From CAMYLY01 sp036397755 (lineage in GTDB: Bacteria; Gemmatimonadota; Gemmatimonadetes; Gemmatimonadales; GWC2-71-9), in NCBI GenBank assembly GCA_036397755.1, contig DASWII010000035.1, positions 62,001 to 126,000 of the forward strand: a DNA stretch of 64,000 nt. Reading direction: 5' to 3'. The notes below the pieces were generated by a model, which searched no databases, was not told the origin of the DNA, and was given only the letters and a program-made list of their open reading frames with translations. The position numbers and the translations under genes are program-made. Positions within the stretch are counted from its first letter, which is position 1. Every line of letters begins with the position of its first letter. Shown one piece after another: positions 44,280 through 52,418 of the stretch.

Positions 44280-44609
44280 ATGATCGGCTCCGATCCGTTC
44301 GGCGGGCCGGGCGGCCCGGGAATGTGGGACCCGATGCCTGGGGTACCGCCGCGATCGCCGGCTGAGGAAGTCGACGAGACCAAGTTGATTTGGTCGCGAC
44401 CACCTCAGGAGGAGTCGCCCGGGGCGGGGGATCGGAGTACGCCAGGCGCCACGACCCGTCGCGTCAAGAAGGCCGCGTCGAGGCGGGGGAAAGCTGCCCG
44501 ACCGCGGAGCAGGGCTAAGAAGGCGCCGAAGAAGACGGCGAAGGCCGCGAAGGGAGGGAAGAAGACCACGAAGAAGGCCACCAAGACGCTGCGCAAGAAG
44601 CGTCGTTGA
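44280..44609 (+). CDS. Small lysine/alanine-rich histone-H1-like basic protein
   Basis: A 109-residue protein with a Gly/Pro/acidic N-terminal half and a C-terminal half made of KKA, KAAK and KKT units ending in LRKKRR. This resembles histone-H1-like tails and AlgP/Hc1-type DNA-binding tails of bacteria. It probably binds DNA or RNA by charge. ATG at 44280 has the Shine-Dalgarno GGGAGG five bases ahead. No second domain recognised. Confidence 0.7.
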   Translation: MIGSDPFGGPGGPGMWDPMPGVPPRSPAEEVDETKLIWSRPPQEESPGAGDRSTPGATTRRVKKAASRRGKAARPRSRAKKAPKKTAKAAKGGKKTTKKATKTLRKKRR

Positions 44610-44688
44610 ACGTCGGTCGTGCCGGCCCCTAGCCCCGGTCGGTACCGGCACTCCAGATTTCCAGGCACTCATCACACGACGGGACCGC

Positions 44689-45657
44689 ATGACCCGCCCA
44701 CACTCGCCAACTGCCCCACCACGGCTCGAAGCCCCGAATCCGGTACGAACGGGCAATCTCGAGACGAGTGATACTCAGCGGGCGCTCGCGCGGGCTGTGG
44801 AGTGGTTTGCCGGGCGCGAATCCCGCCAGGCCATTCTCGCCCGCCAGCTCACGGGCCTTCACCGCGCCGAGGACCACGCAGCCGCCGGATTCGCGATTCG
44901 CGAGACCCGGCGTCAGACCCGCATGGATGGCAGCGTGGAGGGGTCTCTCGTGCGCACTGCGTGGGCAACCGGCGAATTGCTCGACCTCGGCTGTCGACCG
45001 GATGACGCCCCTGTGGTTCGCACCCTTGGGTTCGTGCTGTCTCGTCAGAATGGTCCCGGCCACTTCGGTGAGGGTTGCGATCCAGAACGACACGTTGCGC
45101 GACTCTGCACGCATTACTTGTCGGGGTTCTTCTCGGCCGGTCTGCGGGACGAGGCAGTGGCACCCCTCCAGTTCCCTTGCGGCCTCACGATTCACGACGA
45201 GGAGCAAGCGCGCTTCGCCGCGAGTTGCTTTGCACTCCGTGTCGTGCTCCGCGCCGGGGAGGATCGACGTGACGCCGTGCGCCAGCACGTGCGCTGCCTC
45301 ATCGATCTGTCGGTTCTGTGGCAGGACGACGATCCCAGATGGCCGCTCGACCTTGCGTGTCTGGCACTCGGGGCCATTACCCTCGGACCGTATGATCTGC
45401 GCGAACAGGTGGAAGCCTGCATCGGAGATGTCGTTGCCCGCCAAGCGCCGGACGGGAGTTGGCCGGGAGCAGAGCTGTTCAATGTGCTCGATGTCCTGGC
45501 GGCCACTCCCAGTCTGCGGGCGCGGGCCGCAGTCGACCGCACCGTGCCGCATCTGCTGCGTGGTCAGCTCAGTGACGGCTCGTGGGAAGGGGGCGTGAAG
45601 GAGGAACGGACGCTGATTGGACTCCGGGCGCTCAGGGTTGCGCTCCGCGCGGCGTGA
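44689..45657 (+). CDS. Protein of the terpene-cyclase/prenyltransferase alpha-barrel fold
   Basis: 322 residues of mostly helices with QW-like repeats (RQAPDGSWPGAELFN, LLRGQLSDGSWEGGVKEE), the turn signature of squalene-hopene cyclase-like alpha-alpha barrels. It is far shorter than a full triterpene cyclase, and a DXDD catalytic motif is not obvious, so it is probably a binding or single-domain variant. No signal peptide or transmembrane helix. Neighbours give no function. Confidence 0.6.
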   Translation: MTRPHSPTAPPRLEAPNPVRTGNLETSDTQRALARAVEWFAGRESRQAILARQLTGLHRAEDHAAAGFAIRETRRQTRMDGSVEGSLVRTAWATGELLDLGCRPDDAPVVRTLGFVLSRQNGPGHFGEGCDPERHVARLCTHYLSGFFSAGLRDEAVAPLQFPCGLTIHDEEQARFAASCFALRVVLRAGEDRRDAVRQHVRCLIDLSVLWQDDDPRWPLDLACLALGAITLGPYDLREQVEACIGDVVARQAPDGSWPGAELFNVLDVLAATPSLRARAAVDRTVPHLLRGQLSDGSWEGGVKEERTLIGLRALRVALRAA

Positions 45658-45670
45658 GGCGCGGGAGAGG

Positions 45671-45773
45671 TTTCGAGTCCCGGCTGCGCGGGGCGTTGAG
45701 GCCGCCGGTACGACAGCGACAGGAGGAACCAGCCGGGACTCGTCGTCTGCATGGAACGCTTGGGACGCGCGAC
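45671..45773 (+). repeat. Dispersed intergenic repeat, copy B
   Basis: Matches copy A (41672-41770, opposite strand) over 97 ungapped positions. It contains a perfect 11-bp inverted repeat, GAGTCCCGGCT (45675-45685 region) with AGCCGGGACTC (45731-45741 region), so it can form a stem enclosing about 45 bases. It fills the gap between two convergent genes. Confidence 0.6.
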
Positions 45774-46468
45774 TAGGCCGGCAGGAATACCCGCACGATC
45801 CACCACACACCGACGACGACGCTTCCCCCAGCTGTGAGACCGGCAAGCGATCTCGCGGCCCGCACCGACGATCCCAGTCGCCGTACAGCGACGGCCGCCA
45901 GGCCCGCATATGCCGCCATGGCAACGATGGTCCCGACCGCAAAGACCAGCAGATAGGCGAACGGCCCCCAAAAGCCGGCCAGGAGTGTGACGGGAACCAG
46001 TGCGGTCACCGGGGCCGTGCCGGCCAGCCCGTGCGCCGCACCGACAACCGTGGAAAGGTGCCGGTGGTGACGCGCTGACGCCCCAGCGCCGTGCCGGTGC
46101 GGGTGGCTTCCCGGCGCATGAACGTGGAGATGGGCGTGATCTCCGTGATCCGCGGGCGTGTGGACATGCAGCCGATGCGTGGCACGGAAGGCCCATGCGC
46201 CAAGACCGATGAGCACGGCCCCGACGCAGACGTTGGCGGCTTCCACGAACGCGGTGGGCACGACGAGGCCGCTGATCGCAAGCGCGCTCCCCGCGCCCAC
46301 GATCACGATACTGTGCCCCAAAGCCCAGCGGATCCCATATCCAACGGCGGACGCAACCCGTGGTCGGTTTCCAAGGAAGGCGTTCACTGCTACCATGTGA
46401 TCGACCTCGAGCGCGTGCGTCGCGCCGAGAACGAGGGCGGCCGCATAGACGGCCAACATATCATTCAT
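45773..46468 (-). CDS. UreH/NicO-type metal or anion transporter membrane protein
   Basis: 231 residues with about six transmembrane helices. GATHALEVDHMVAVNAFLGNR carries an HX4DH motif as in nickel/cobalt transporters. A histidine-rich loop lies in the middle (HVHTPADHGDHAHLHVHAPG and onward), and a second HGLAGTAPVTAL segment follows. This suggests transport of Ni/Co or another ion. The ATG at 46468 has GGAAGG upstream. The start lies only 25 bp from the divergent selD start, which invites a link to selenium metabolism, not proven. Confidence 0.8.
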   Translation of the reverse strand: MNDMLAVYAAALVLGATHALEVDHMVAVNAFLGNRPRVASAVGYGIRWALGHSIVIVGAGSALAISGLVVPTAFVEAANVCVGAVLIGLGAWAFRATHRLHVHTPADHGDHAHLHVHAPGSHPHRHGAGASARHHRHLSTVVGAAHGLAGTAPVTALVPVTLLAGFWGPFAYLLVFAVGTIVAMAAYAGLAAVAVRRLGSSVRAARSLAGLTAGGSVVVGVWWIVRVFLPA

Positions 46469-46493
46469 CGCAGGCCTTCCCTTGGGAGGACGC

Positions 46494-47570
46494 ATGTCCG
46501 ACGCACCGCGCGATCAGCGGCCTCGGATCCGACTGACCAGCCTGTCCCACGGCGCTGGCTGAGCTTGCAAGCTCAGCGCAGCTGAGTTGGCGCAGGTCCT
46601 GCGTCACCTGCCTCAGGTCACCGACCCCCGCGCGCTCGTCGGTGCGTTCACGCGGGACGATGCCGCGGTGTACCGCACGAGCCCGGATCGAGCGATCGTG
46701 GCGACGGTGGACTTCTTCACGCCGATCGTGGACGACGGACGTGCGTTCGGCGCGATCGCCGCCGCAAACGCCTTCAGCGACCTCTATGCCATGGGTGCCC
46801 AACCGTTGTTCGCGCTGAATCTAGTCGCGTGGCCTCGCGACCCCGAGATGCTCGAGCTCTTGGGAGAGGCGATGCGGGGAGCGGCCGATGTGGCCGCCAG
46901 GGCCGGGGCCCTCATCCTCGGCGGACATTCGATCGACGACCCGGAACCGAAACTCGGGATGGTGGCCATCGGCGAAGTGCACCCCGACGCGGTCATTACC
47001 AACGCCGGCGCTCGCGTGGGCGACCGGCTGGTACTGACGAAACGCCTGGGAACCGGCATTCTGAGTACGGCGCTCAAGCGAGAACTGATCCGAGAGGAGT
47101 TCATGGAGGTGGCGATCACCTCCATGAGGACGCTCAACGCCGACGCCGCGGGTTGCATGCGCCGCGCGGGCGACGCGCTCCACGCTGCCACCGACGTGAC
47201 CGGGTTCGGCCTTCTGGGACATCTACACAACATGCTCGTCGCGAGTGCCGTCGCCGCCCGCGTGTTCGCCGCCCGAGTCCCGATGTTCGAAGGTGTGCTG
47301 TCGCTCATCGATGCCGGAGCCGTTCCGGGCGGCACCGAACGCAACGTCGCGGCGGCCGCCGCATACGCGTCGTGGAGCGCGGGCGTGTCTAATACACTCA
47401 GGACAGCTCTTGCTGACGCTCAAACCTCTGGCGGGCTGCTGATGGCGGTCGCCTCGACCGCGGCAGCCTCGCTGCTTGCCGACCTTCACGCGATCGACGT
47501 GGAGGCCTCCGAGGTTGGAGAGATCTGCGACGGTGTCCCTGGGACGATCGCGATCGAGCACGATGACTAA
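46494..47570 (+). CDS. selD: Selenide, water dikinase, selenocysteine-containing (in-frame UGA)
   Basis: Makes selenophosphate from selenide and ATP. The gene reads 358 residues if the TGA at 46560-46562 is read as selenocysteine (residue 23). Upstream of it the frame encodes IRLTSLSHGAG, and after it ACKLSAAEL, exactly the SelD active-site context SHGAG[C/U]xCK. Lysine 26 and the rest follow (TVDFFTPIVDD, ADAQTSGGLL near the C-terminus). The ATG at 46494 has a strong Shine-Dalgarno (GGGAGGA). Annotation that stops at TGA would wrongly begin at 46587 and lose the catalytic part. A hairpin just behind the UGA is a candidate SECIS. Confidence 0.93.
46560..46588 (+). promoter_or_regulatory. UGA codon and candidate bacterial SECIS hairpin in selD
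   Basis: After the UGA (46560-46562) the bases 46570-46577 and 46581-46588 pair over 8 positions (CTCAGC with GCTGAG plus one wobble and one A-U) around the loop GCA. The loop starts 16 bases after the UGA and begins with G, as bacterial SECIS elements require. An alternative palindrome (GCTGAGCTTG | CAAGCTCAGC) includes the UGA itself. Confidence 0.6.
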
Positions 47571-48168
47571 GCCGCCGCCACCCGTCGTGGTCGTCCACGC
47601 CGACGAGAGTTGTCTCGGGAACGGCAGGGATGGACCCACACCGGGGGGTGCGGGTGCGCTGATCGAGATCCAGTCGGCCGGTGTTATCGCCCGGCGTGAC
47701 CTTTTCATCTCGGCTCCGGACACCACCAACAACCGCATGGCCCTATGCGGTGCGATCGCCGTCTTCGGCTTGCTGTCCCAGAAGGGGAGTCGACTCCGCG
47801 TCACGTATGTCTCCGATTCCGAGTACCTGGTCAAGGGGATGCGCGAGTGGGTACCCGCATGGCGCGCGCGCGACTGGCGTCGCAAGGGCGGCGCGATTGA
47901 GAATCTCGAACTCTGGAAGCAGCTCGTGCATGTCGCCGCATATCACGATCCGGAGTGGACCTGGGTGCGGGGACACGCGGGCCATCCGAAGAACGAATAC
48001 GCAGATCACTTGGCGGTGCGGGCCGCCCGCGACCAAGTTCATTCGTCGGGCGCCGAGCCTTCGGGATTTCTCGCTTGGCTCGCCGATCGGCAGAGGGTGA
48101 ACAAGTTCACCGGCTATGATCCGGATCAGACATTCCTGGATGAGGCCGCTGGCAGGGGGGAAGGATGA
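47563..48168 (+). CDS. Ribonuclease HI-like protein with altered active site
   Basis: 201 residues of RNase H fold. Aspartates D14 (VVHADES) and D85 (YVSDSEYL), the histidine in RGHAGHPKNE and the last aspartate in NEYADHLA are kept. The glutamate expected in the NNRMEL motif is alanine (NNRMAL, A60). E15 next to D14 is a possible substitute. RNase HI normally cuts RNA in RNA/DNA hybrids with four acidic residues. This subfamily may have altered metal binding. It overlaps selD by 8 bp and is coupled to the deaminase gene by ATGA. Confidence 0.85.
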   Translation: MTKPPPPVVVVHADESCLGNGRDGPTPGGAGALIEIQSAGVIARRDLFISAPDTTNNRMALCGAIAVFGLLSQKGSRLRVTYVSDSEYLVKGMREWVPAWRARDWRRKGGAIENLELWKQLVHVAAYHDPEWTWVRGHAGHPKNEYADHLAVRAARDQVHSSGAEPSGFLAWLADRQRVNKFTGYDPDQTFLDEAAGRGEG

Positions 48169-48659
48169 CGGGGTTCAAGGACGGGGTCGAAGCCAATACG
48201 CACCCACTGAATCGCGGACAGCACGGTCCGGCGATCGAGCGTATCCCGCTGTTCGAGGTGTACATGCGGATGGCCGAGGAACTCGCCAAGCGCTCGACGT
48301 GCGCGCGACTTCAGGTAGGGACGGTCATTACGGACGCTCGCCTCGAGAACGTTGTGGCGATCGGCTACAACGGGAATGCGCGCGGGCTGCCCAATCGTTG
48401 TGACTCCACGGTGCCGGGACAATGCGGCTGCATTCACTCCGAGGTCAACGCGCTGATCAAAGCCCCGGGCGGGATGCGCGATAAAGTGATCTTTCTCACG
48501 GACAGCCCCTGTCTGATGTGCGCCAAGCTGATGATCAATTCAGGCGTGTCACACGTCTTCTATCGGCGCGCCTACCGCGACCCGAGCGGTATCGAGCTGC
48601 TCCAGGGGGCGGGTGTGACCCCGGTGCTGTACGATCGGTGGCGCGGCGAGTGGCGCTGA
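48165..48659 (+). CDS. dCMP/cytidine deaminase family protein
   Basis: 164 residues, zinc-dependent deaminase. The zinc/proton-shuttle motif is HSEVNAL (CIHSEVNALIK) and the cysteine pair is PCLMCAKLM; VGTVITDARLENVVAIGYNGNARGLPNRCD is typical of ComEB/dCMP deaminases. It likely deaminates dCMP to dUMP, feeding thymidylate synthesis (thyA lies at 55.4 kb). ATGA overlap with the RNase H gene. Confidence 0.92.
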   Translation: MTGFKDGVEANTHPLNRGQHGPAIERIPLFEVYMRMAEELAKRSTCARLQVGTVITDARLENVVAIGYNGNARGLPNRCDSTVPGQCGCIHSEVNALIKAPGGMRDKVIFLTDSPCLMCAKLMINSGVSHVFYRRAYRDPSGIELLQGAGVTPVLYDRWRGEWR

Positions 48660-48665
48660 CGGGCG

Positions 48666-49367
48666 ATGGACGACGTCGTCAAGCTGTTTCGCTTCCTCGT
48701 CATGCGGCTCAACACGGAGGACCCGGAACGTCTGCACACGCCACTCCAGATCTCGGAGGTATATCAGCGTGTGGCGCCGTACCGTCGTTTCAAACTCGAA
48801 CTCGGGTTCGATACGATCGACGACTACGACACGGCGCTACTGAGGCTGCTGGCGGGAGAGCACGATCTCGTCGCGCTCGAGCCGGATGACGCCCGGGCCA
48901 GGCTGGCTGCCGAACTCGATGAGGTTGACCCCGATCCGACCACGTATCGTGAGTTCGCGGCAGCTCGCGTGACGCTGTCACCCCAGGCCGTCCGCGCGGT
49001 GCTGTCCGATCGAGCCGCATATCAACCACTCTCCTCACCACCGCCAGACGCTCCAGCGCCCGACCGGCCGGCCGTGGCGGGCCCGATCCCCGCGGCCGCG
49101 GCGCCCGTCGAGAGTGAACCCGCTCTCGAGCAGCCCATGCCGGAGATCGCCGCCGACCCGGCACCGTCGCCGGTGTCTCCGTTTGCGCCTGTCATGGATG
49201 TGCCCATCTGCCCGCACTGCGCGGGGGCCTTGCCCACCAGGCGCGCGGTGTCCTTCTGCCCCCACTGTGGATCGGTGTTGGCGCCCGCTCGCTGCTCCGT
49301 CTGCGGCGATCGTACGGACAGCGATTGGAGCTACTGCGTGACGTGCGGCGCACCTCTCCGCCGTTGA
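48666..49367 (+). CDS. Hypothetical protein with C-terminal double zinc ribbon
   Basis: A 233-residue protein. The N-terminal 110 residues are helical (VVKLFRFLVMRLNTEDPERLHTPLQISEVYQRVAPYRR) and not assigned. A Pro/Ala-rich linker follows. The last 50 residues carry four CxxC pairs: CPHCAGAL, CPHCGSVL, CSVCGD, CVTCGAP, i.e. two zinc ribbons. Probably an adaptor binding protein or nucleic acid. Starts 7 nt after the deaminase. Confidence 0.8.
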   Translation: MDDVVKLFRFLVMRLNTEDPERLHTPLQISEVYQRVAPYRRFKLELGFDTIDDYDTALLRLLAGEHDLVALEPDDARARLAAELDEVDPDPTTYREFAAARVTLSPQAVRAVLSDRAAYQPLSSPPPDAPAPDRPAVAGPIPAAAAPVESEPALEQPMPEIAADPAPSPVSPFAPVMDVPICPHCAGALPTRRAVSFCPHCGSVLAPARCSVCGDRTDSDWSYCVTCGAPLRR

Positions 49368-49504
49368 CGACGTTCGGCTCAGTGGCGGTCACGATCACCT
49401 CCGCCAGCGAGATCGGGCTGCGGCGCACCGACGCGTCGGCTGGGATACGCGCGGCAGCGCTCCACGGAGTATGCAGGACGACCGGCTCGCACCCGAGAGA
49501 CCGG

Positions 49505-50218
49505 TTGGCAGGCGGCCCAGCACGTGCGGGGCAGAGGCGGCTGCTTGCGGCGCTCGCGTGTCTCGTCGGATGGACCTCAGGGCTCGCCGGGCAGGAACCG
49601 AATCGTCCGAGAATCGATCTTGTCGGTCCCGCGATTTCCACCCTGGTGGCCGGCCTGACGGCTGCCTCCCCCCACCTGCTGCATATCAACGAAGGCCCAC
49701 CCCCGTGCGCCCCGTGCAGTCCGACCAACCTCCCTGCGTTCGACCGCTGGGCAGTGCGGCCGCCGAGCAGCGGGTGGTCCCGGGCGAGCGATGCGAGCCT
49801 CGCCGCTCTCGGCCTCGCGACGCTGATCGACCTATCCAGCGGAGCGAACGGGGCGCGCCGCGCAGCGACCTCGGCCGAGGCCGCCGCGTGGGCCCTCGCA
49901 CTGACGGAATTCGCCAAGGCCTCATTCGGCCGCATGCGACCGGTCATGTACACCGGCCAAGCTGACGTGGCGGCGGAATCCGTCGGCGCTCGACGGTCCT
50001 TTCCCTCTGGACACGCCGCGGTGGCGTTCGCGATCGCGACGAACTACTGGCTGGACGGGCGAGGGCATCGGGGCCCGCAGCATTGGCTGGCGCTCGGAGG
50101 CGCCACGCTGGTGGGAGTCTCACGTGTCGTCGGCGCACAGCATTTTCCTTCGGACGTCGTGGCCGGGGCTCTGCTGGGCACCGCGACCGCAGTACTGGTT
50201 CACGAGATCCGCTTTTAG
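49505..50218 (+). CDS. PAP2-family phosphatase
   Basis: About 237 residues. All three lipid-phosphatase motifs are present: KASFGRMRP, SFPSGHAAVAF and SRVVGAQHFPSD. Hydrophobic helices flank them, and a signal-like segment (RRLLAALACLVGWTSGLAG) lies near the N-terminus. It likely dephosphorylates undecaprenyl pyrophosphate or another lipid at the outer face of the inner membrane. No ATG exists; TTG at 49505 gives a clean signal sequence, while GTG 49382 and TTG 49325 are longer alternatives, the latter overlapping the zinc-ribbon gene. Confidence 0.87.
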   Translation: MAGGPARAGQRRLLAALACLVGWTSGLAGQEPNRPRIDLVGPAISTLVAGLTAASPHLLHINEGPPPCAPCSPTNLPAFDRWAVRPPSSGWSRASDASLAALGLATLIDLSSGANGARRAATSAEAAAWALALTEFAKASFGRMRPVMYTGQADVAAESVGARRSFPSGHAAVAFAIATNYWLDGRGHRGPQHWLALGGATLVGVSRVVGAQHFPSDVVAGALLGTATAVLVHEIRF

Positions 50219-50312
50219 CGCCTCACGACCGGGGGGCGTTCCCGCCGATGGGCACCCGGACCCTTCCATTATATTCTCGATTCACACTCTGTCCTCTTGG
50301 TGGGGTTGAGAC

Positions 50313-51518
50313 ATGGGAACGCAGAATCACGACAGAGACGTGGTCTTCCTGTCCGGCGTGCGAACCGGCTTTGGGAAGTTCGGTGGCACGCTCAAGGACT
50401 TCTCCGCCACGCAGCTGGGCGCCGCGGCCGCCCGCCATGCCCTCGAGCGCTCCGGCGTCGCGGGAGACGCGATCGATCACGTCGTGTTTGGCAATGCACA
50501 GCAGACATCGGCAGATGCGATCTATCTCGCGCGGCATGTCGGGCTGCAGGCCGGGCTCCCGGTCGAAGTGCCGGCGGTCACGGTGAATCGGCTGTGCGGT
50601 TCGGGTTTCGAGTCGATCATCCAGGGTGCGCGGCAGATTCTCCTGGGTGAGTCGACGGTGGTGCTCACCGGCGGGGCCGAGTCCATGAGCCAGGCTCCGC
50701 ACGTACTGCGCGGGGCCCGCTGGGGTCTGCGGCTTGGACCGACGTCACCGCTCGAGGACACGCTATGGGAATCCTTGAAGGACCCCCAGTGTGGGTTCTC
50801 GATGGCGGAAACCGCGGAGAACTTGGCCGACAAGTATCAGCTCACGCGTGCGGAAGTCGACGAGTATGCGCTCACGAGTCAGCAGCGGGCCTATCAGGCA
50901 TGGCAAGACGGTGTGTTTGACGATGAGGTCATTCCGATCCCGATCAAGGACCGCCAAACCAAGCAGATGGTCGAGTGGCGAGCGGACGAGCACATGCGAC
51001 CGGACACGACGTTGGAGGGTCTGGCCAAGCTCCCGCCGTATTTCAAGAAGGACGGATTCGTCACCGCTGGGAATGCTTCCGGGATTTGCGATGGCGCGGC
51101 GGCCGCCGTCGTGGCGGACGCCGCAGTGGCCAAGCAACGGGGCTTGAAGCCGCTGGGACGGTTGGTGGCGTGGGGCATTGCCGGCGTCGAACCCAAATAC
51201 ATGGGCATCGGACCGGCCCCGGCGGCGCGAAAGGCCCTGGATCGCGCTGGGCTGTCGTTGAGCGAGATGGATCTGGTGGAAGTGAACGAGGCGTTTTCAC
51301 CACAGTACGTCGCCGTGGAGAAGGAACTCGGCCTCGACCGAGCGCGCACCAACGTACACGGCGGCGCGATCGCGATCGGGCACCCGCTGGCCGCCAGTGG
51401 TACCCGCATCACGATTCATCTGCTGCATGCGCTACGGGCGGCCGGCAAGCGGTACGGGCTCGGCTCCGCATGCATCGGTGGTGGGCAGGGAGCGGCGGTG
51501 ATCGTCGAGGCACTCTGA
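50313..51518 (+). CDS. Thiolase (acetyl-CoA acetyltransferase)
   Basis: 401 residues. The nucleophilic cysteine is C95 in NRLCGSGFESI. The substrate-binding EVNEAFSPQYVA, the histidine in GGAIAIGHPLAASGTRI and the second cysteine in GSACIGGGQGAA complete the active site. It condenses or cleaves acyl-CoA thioesters. With the 3-hydroxyacyl-CoA dehydrogenase 0.9 kb downstream it could serve butanoate/PHB metabolism or finish the CoA-ester pathways encoded at both window ends. Confidence 0.94.
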   Translation: MGTQNHDRDVVFLSGVRTGFGKFGGTLKDFSATQLGAAAARHALERSGVAGDAIDHVVFGNAQQTSADAIYLARHVGLQAGLPVEVPAVTVNRLCGSGFESIIQGARQILLGESTVVLTGGAESMSQAPHVLRGARWGLRLGPTSPLEDTLWESLKDPQCGFSMAETAENLADKYQLTRAEVDEYALTSQQRAYQAWQDGVFDDEVIPIPIKDRQTKQMVEWRADEHMRPDTTLEGLAKLPPYFKKDGFVTAGNASGICDGAAAAVVADAAVAKQRGLKPLGRLVAWGIAGVEPKYMGIGPAPAARKALDRAGLSLSEMDLVEVNEAFSPQYVAVEKELGLDRARTNVHGGAIAIGHPLAASGTRITIHLLHALRAAGKRYGLGSACIGGGQGAAVIVEAL

Positions 51519-51561
51519 CGGAATCGAAGCCAGCGGTGGCACCGTACTCCGGACGGCGGTC

Positions 51562-52386
51562 ATGACCGATCTAGTTCCTCAGTCCGACCGGATCGACCGT
51601 CAGGCGCTGGAGCGGATCATCCGGCGTGCTGCGGAGCTCCAGGCAGCAGAGCAGGATATTGGAGAAGGGTTGTCCGAGTCGGACCTGCTCAAGATGGGCA
51701 GCGATGTCGGGATACCGACGCCGTATCTCCAGCAGGCGCTGCTTGAAGAACGAACCCAGGCGTTCGTCGCGACGGAACGGGGATTCCGGCACTGGTTGGC
51801 CGGCCCACAGTACGTCATGGCCGCGCGGACGGTCCCGCAGGACCTGGCGATGGTCGAGCGCGCATTGGGCCACTGGATGACGACCGGGGAGTTGTTGATC
51901 GTGAGACGACGGACCGCGGACCACACGTCATGGGAGCCCAAATCCGACCTGTTGTCCACGGTGCGCCGTGATTTCAAACTTGGTGGACGTTCCTATGTGC
52001 TGGCCGGCGCCCGCGAGATCACCGCCCAATGCACGTCCCTCCGGGACGGGCGAACCCATGTCCGGCTCGTGGCCGATCTCGAGAACACGCGACGGGTGCA
52101 TATCCGAGGGGGGGCGTTCCTCGCGGTAAGCGGGGCTGCCGCTGCCATCGTAGGAACGACACTCGGCGTGGCGGAACTGCTCGCGCTCGTCCCCGCGGTG
52201 GCGGGAGGCCTGGGCGGTTTCGCTTGGGCGCGGAGTCGCATCGGACGCCTCGACCGCGTCCAAGTCGCATTGGAACAGGTGCTCGATCGACTGGAACATG
52301 GCGAGATTCAGGTGCCCAGTGAGACCACGCGGCCGAGCCCCCTCACGCGTATCGCGGAGGAAGTTCGACGCAATCTGGGTATTTGA
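51562..52386 (+). CDS. Hypothetical membrane protein
   Basis: 274 residues. The N-terminal 60 residues are amphipathic helices (LERIIRRAAELQAAEQDIGEGLSESDLLKMGSDVGIP), suggesting a small DNA-binding or SHOCT-like helical module. A beta-rich middle and two adjacent transmembrane helices (FLAVSGAAAAIVGTTLGVAEL, LVPAVAGGLGGFAWA) follow, with a charged tail. Not recognised further. Its position between thiolase and dehydrogenase genes on one strand suggests co-transcription only. Confidence 0.65.
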   Translation: MTDLVPQSDRIDRQALERIIRRAAELQAAEQDIGEGLSESDLLKMGSDVGIPTPYLQQALLEERTQAFVATERGFRHWLAGPQYVMAARTVPQDLAMVERALGHWMTTGELLIVRRRTADHTSWEPKSDLLSTVRRDFKLGGRSYVLAGAREITAQCTSLRDGRTHVRLVADLENTRRVHIRGGAFLAVSGAAAAIVGTTLGVAELLALVPAVAGGLGGFAWARSRIGRLDRVQVALEQVLDRLEHGEIQVPSETTRPSPLTRIAEEVRRNLGI

Positions 52387-52418
52387 TCCGGGGCCTTAAC
52401 ACACGAAGGTGGGGGGTT

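Noticed and set aside
44079..44756. Upstream extension of the Ig-like/TolB gene
   Set aside because: Arg/Leu-rich shadow of the histone-like gene region; the signal peptide starts at 44078.
45671..45773. Integron attC site
   Set aside because: It folds on itself and contains GTTGAG, but the paired core sites RYYYAAC and GTTRRRY are not at the ends, and no integrase or gene cassette is near.
46587..47570. selD starting downstream of the UGA
   Set aside because: This version lacks the catalytic Cys/Sec and Lys and has no ribosome-binding site, while the frame upstream of the UGA encodes the conserved SelD N-terminus with a strong one.
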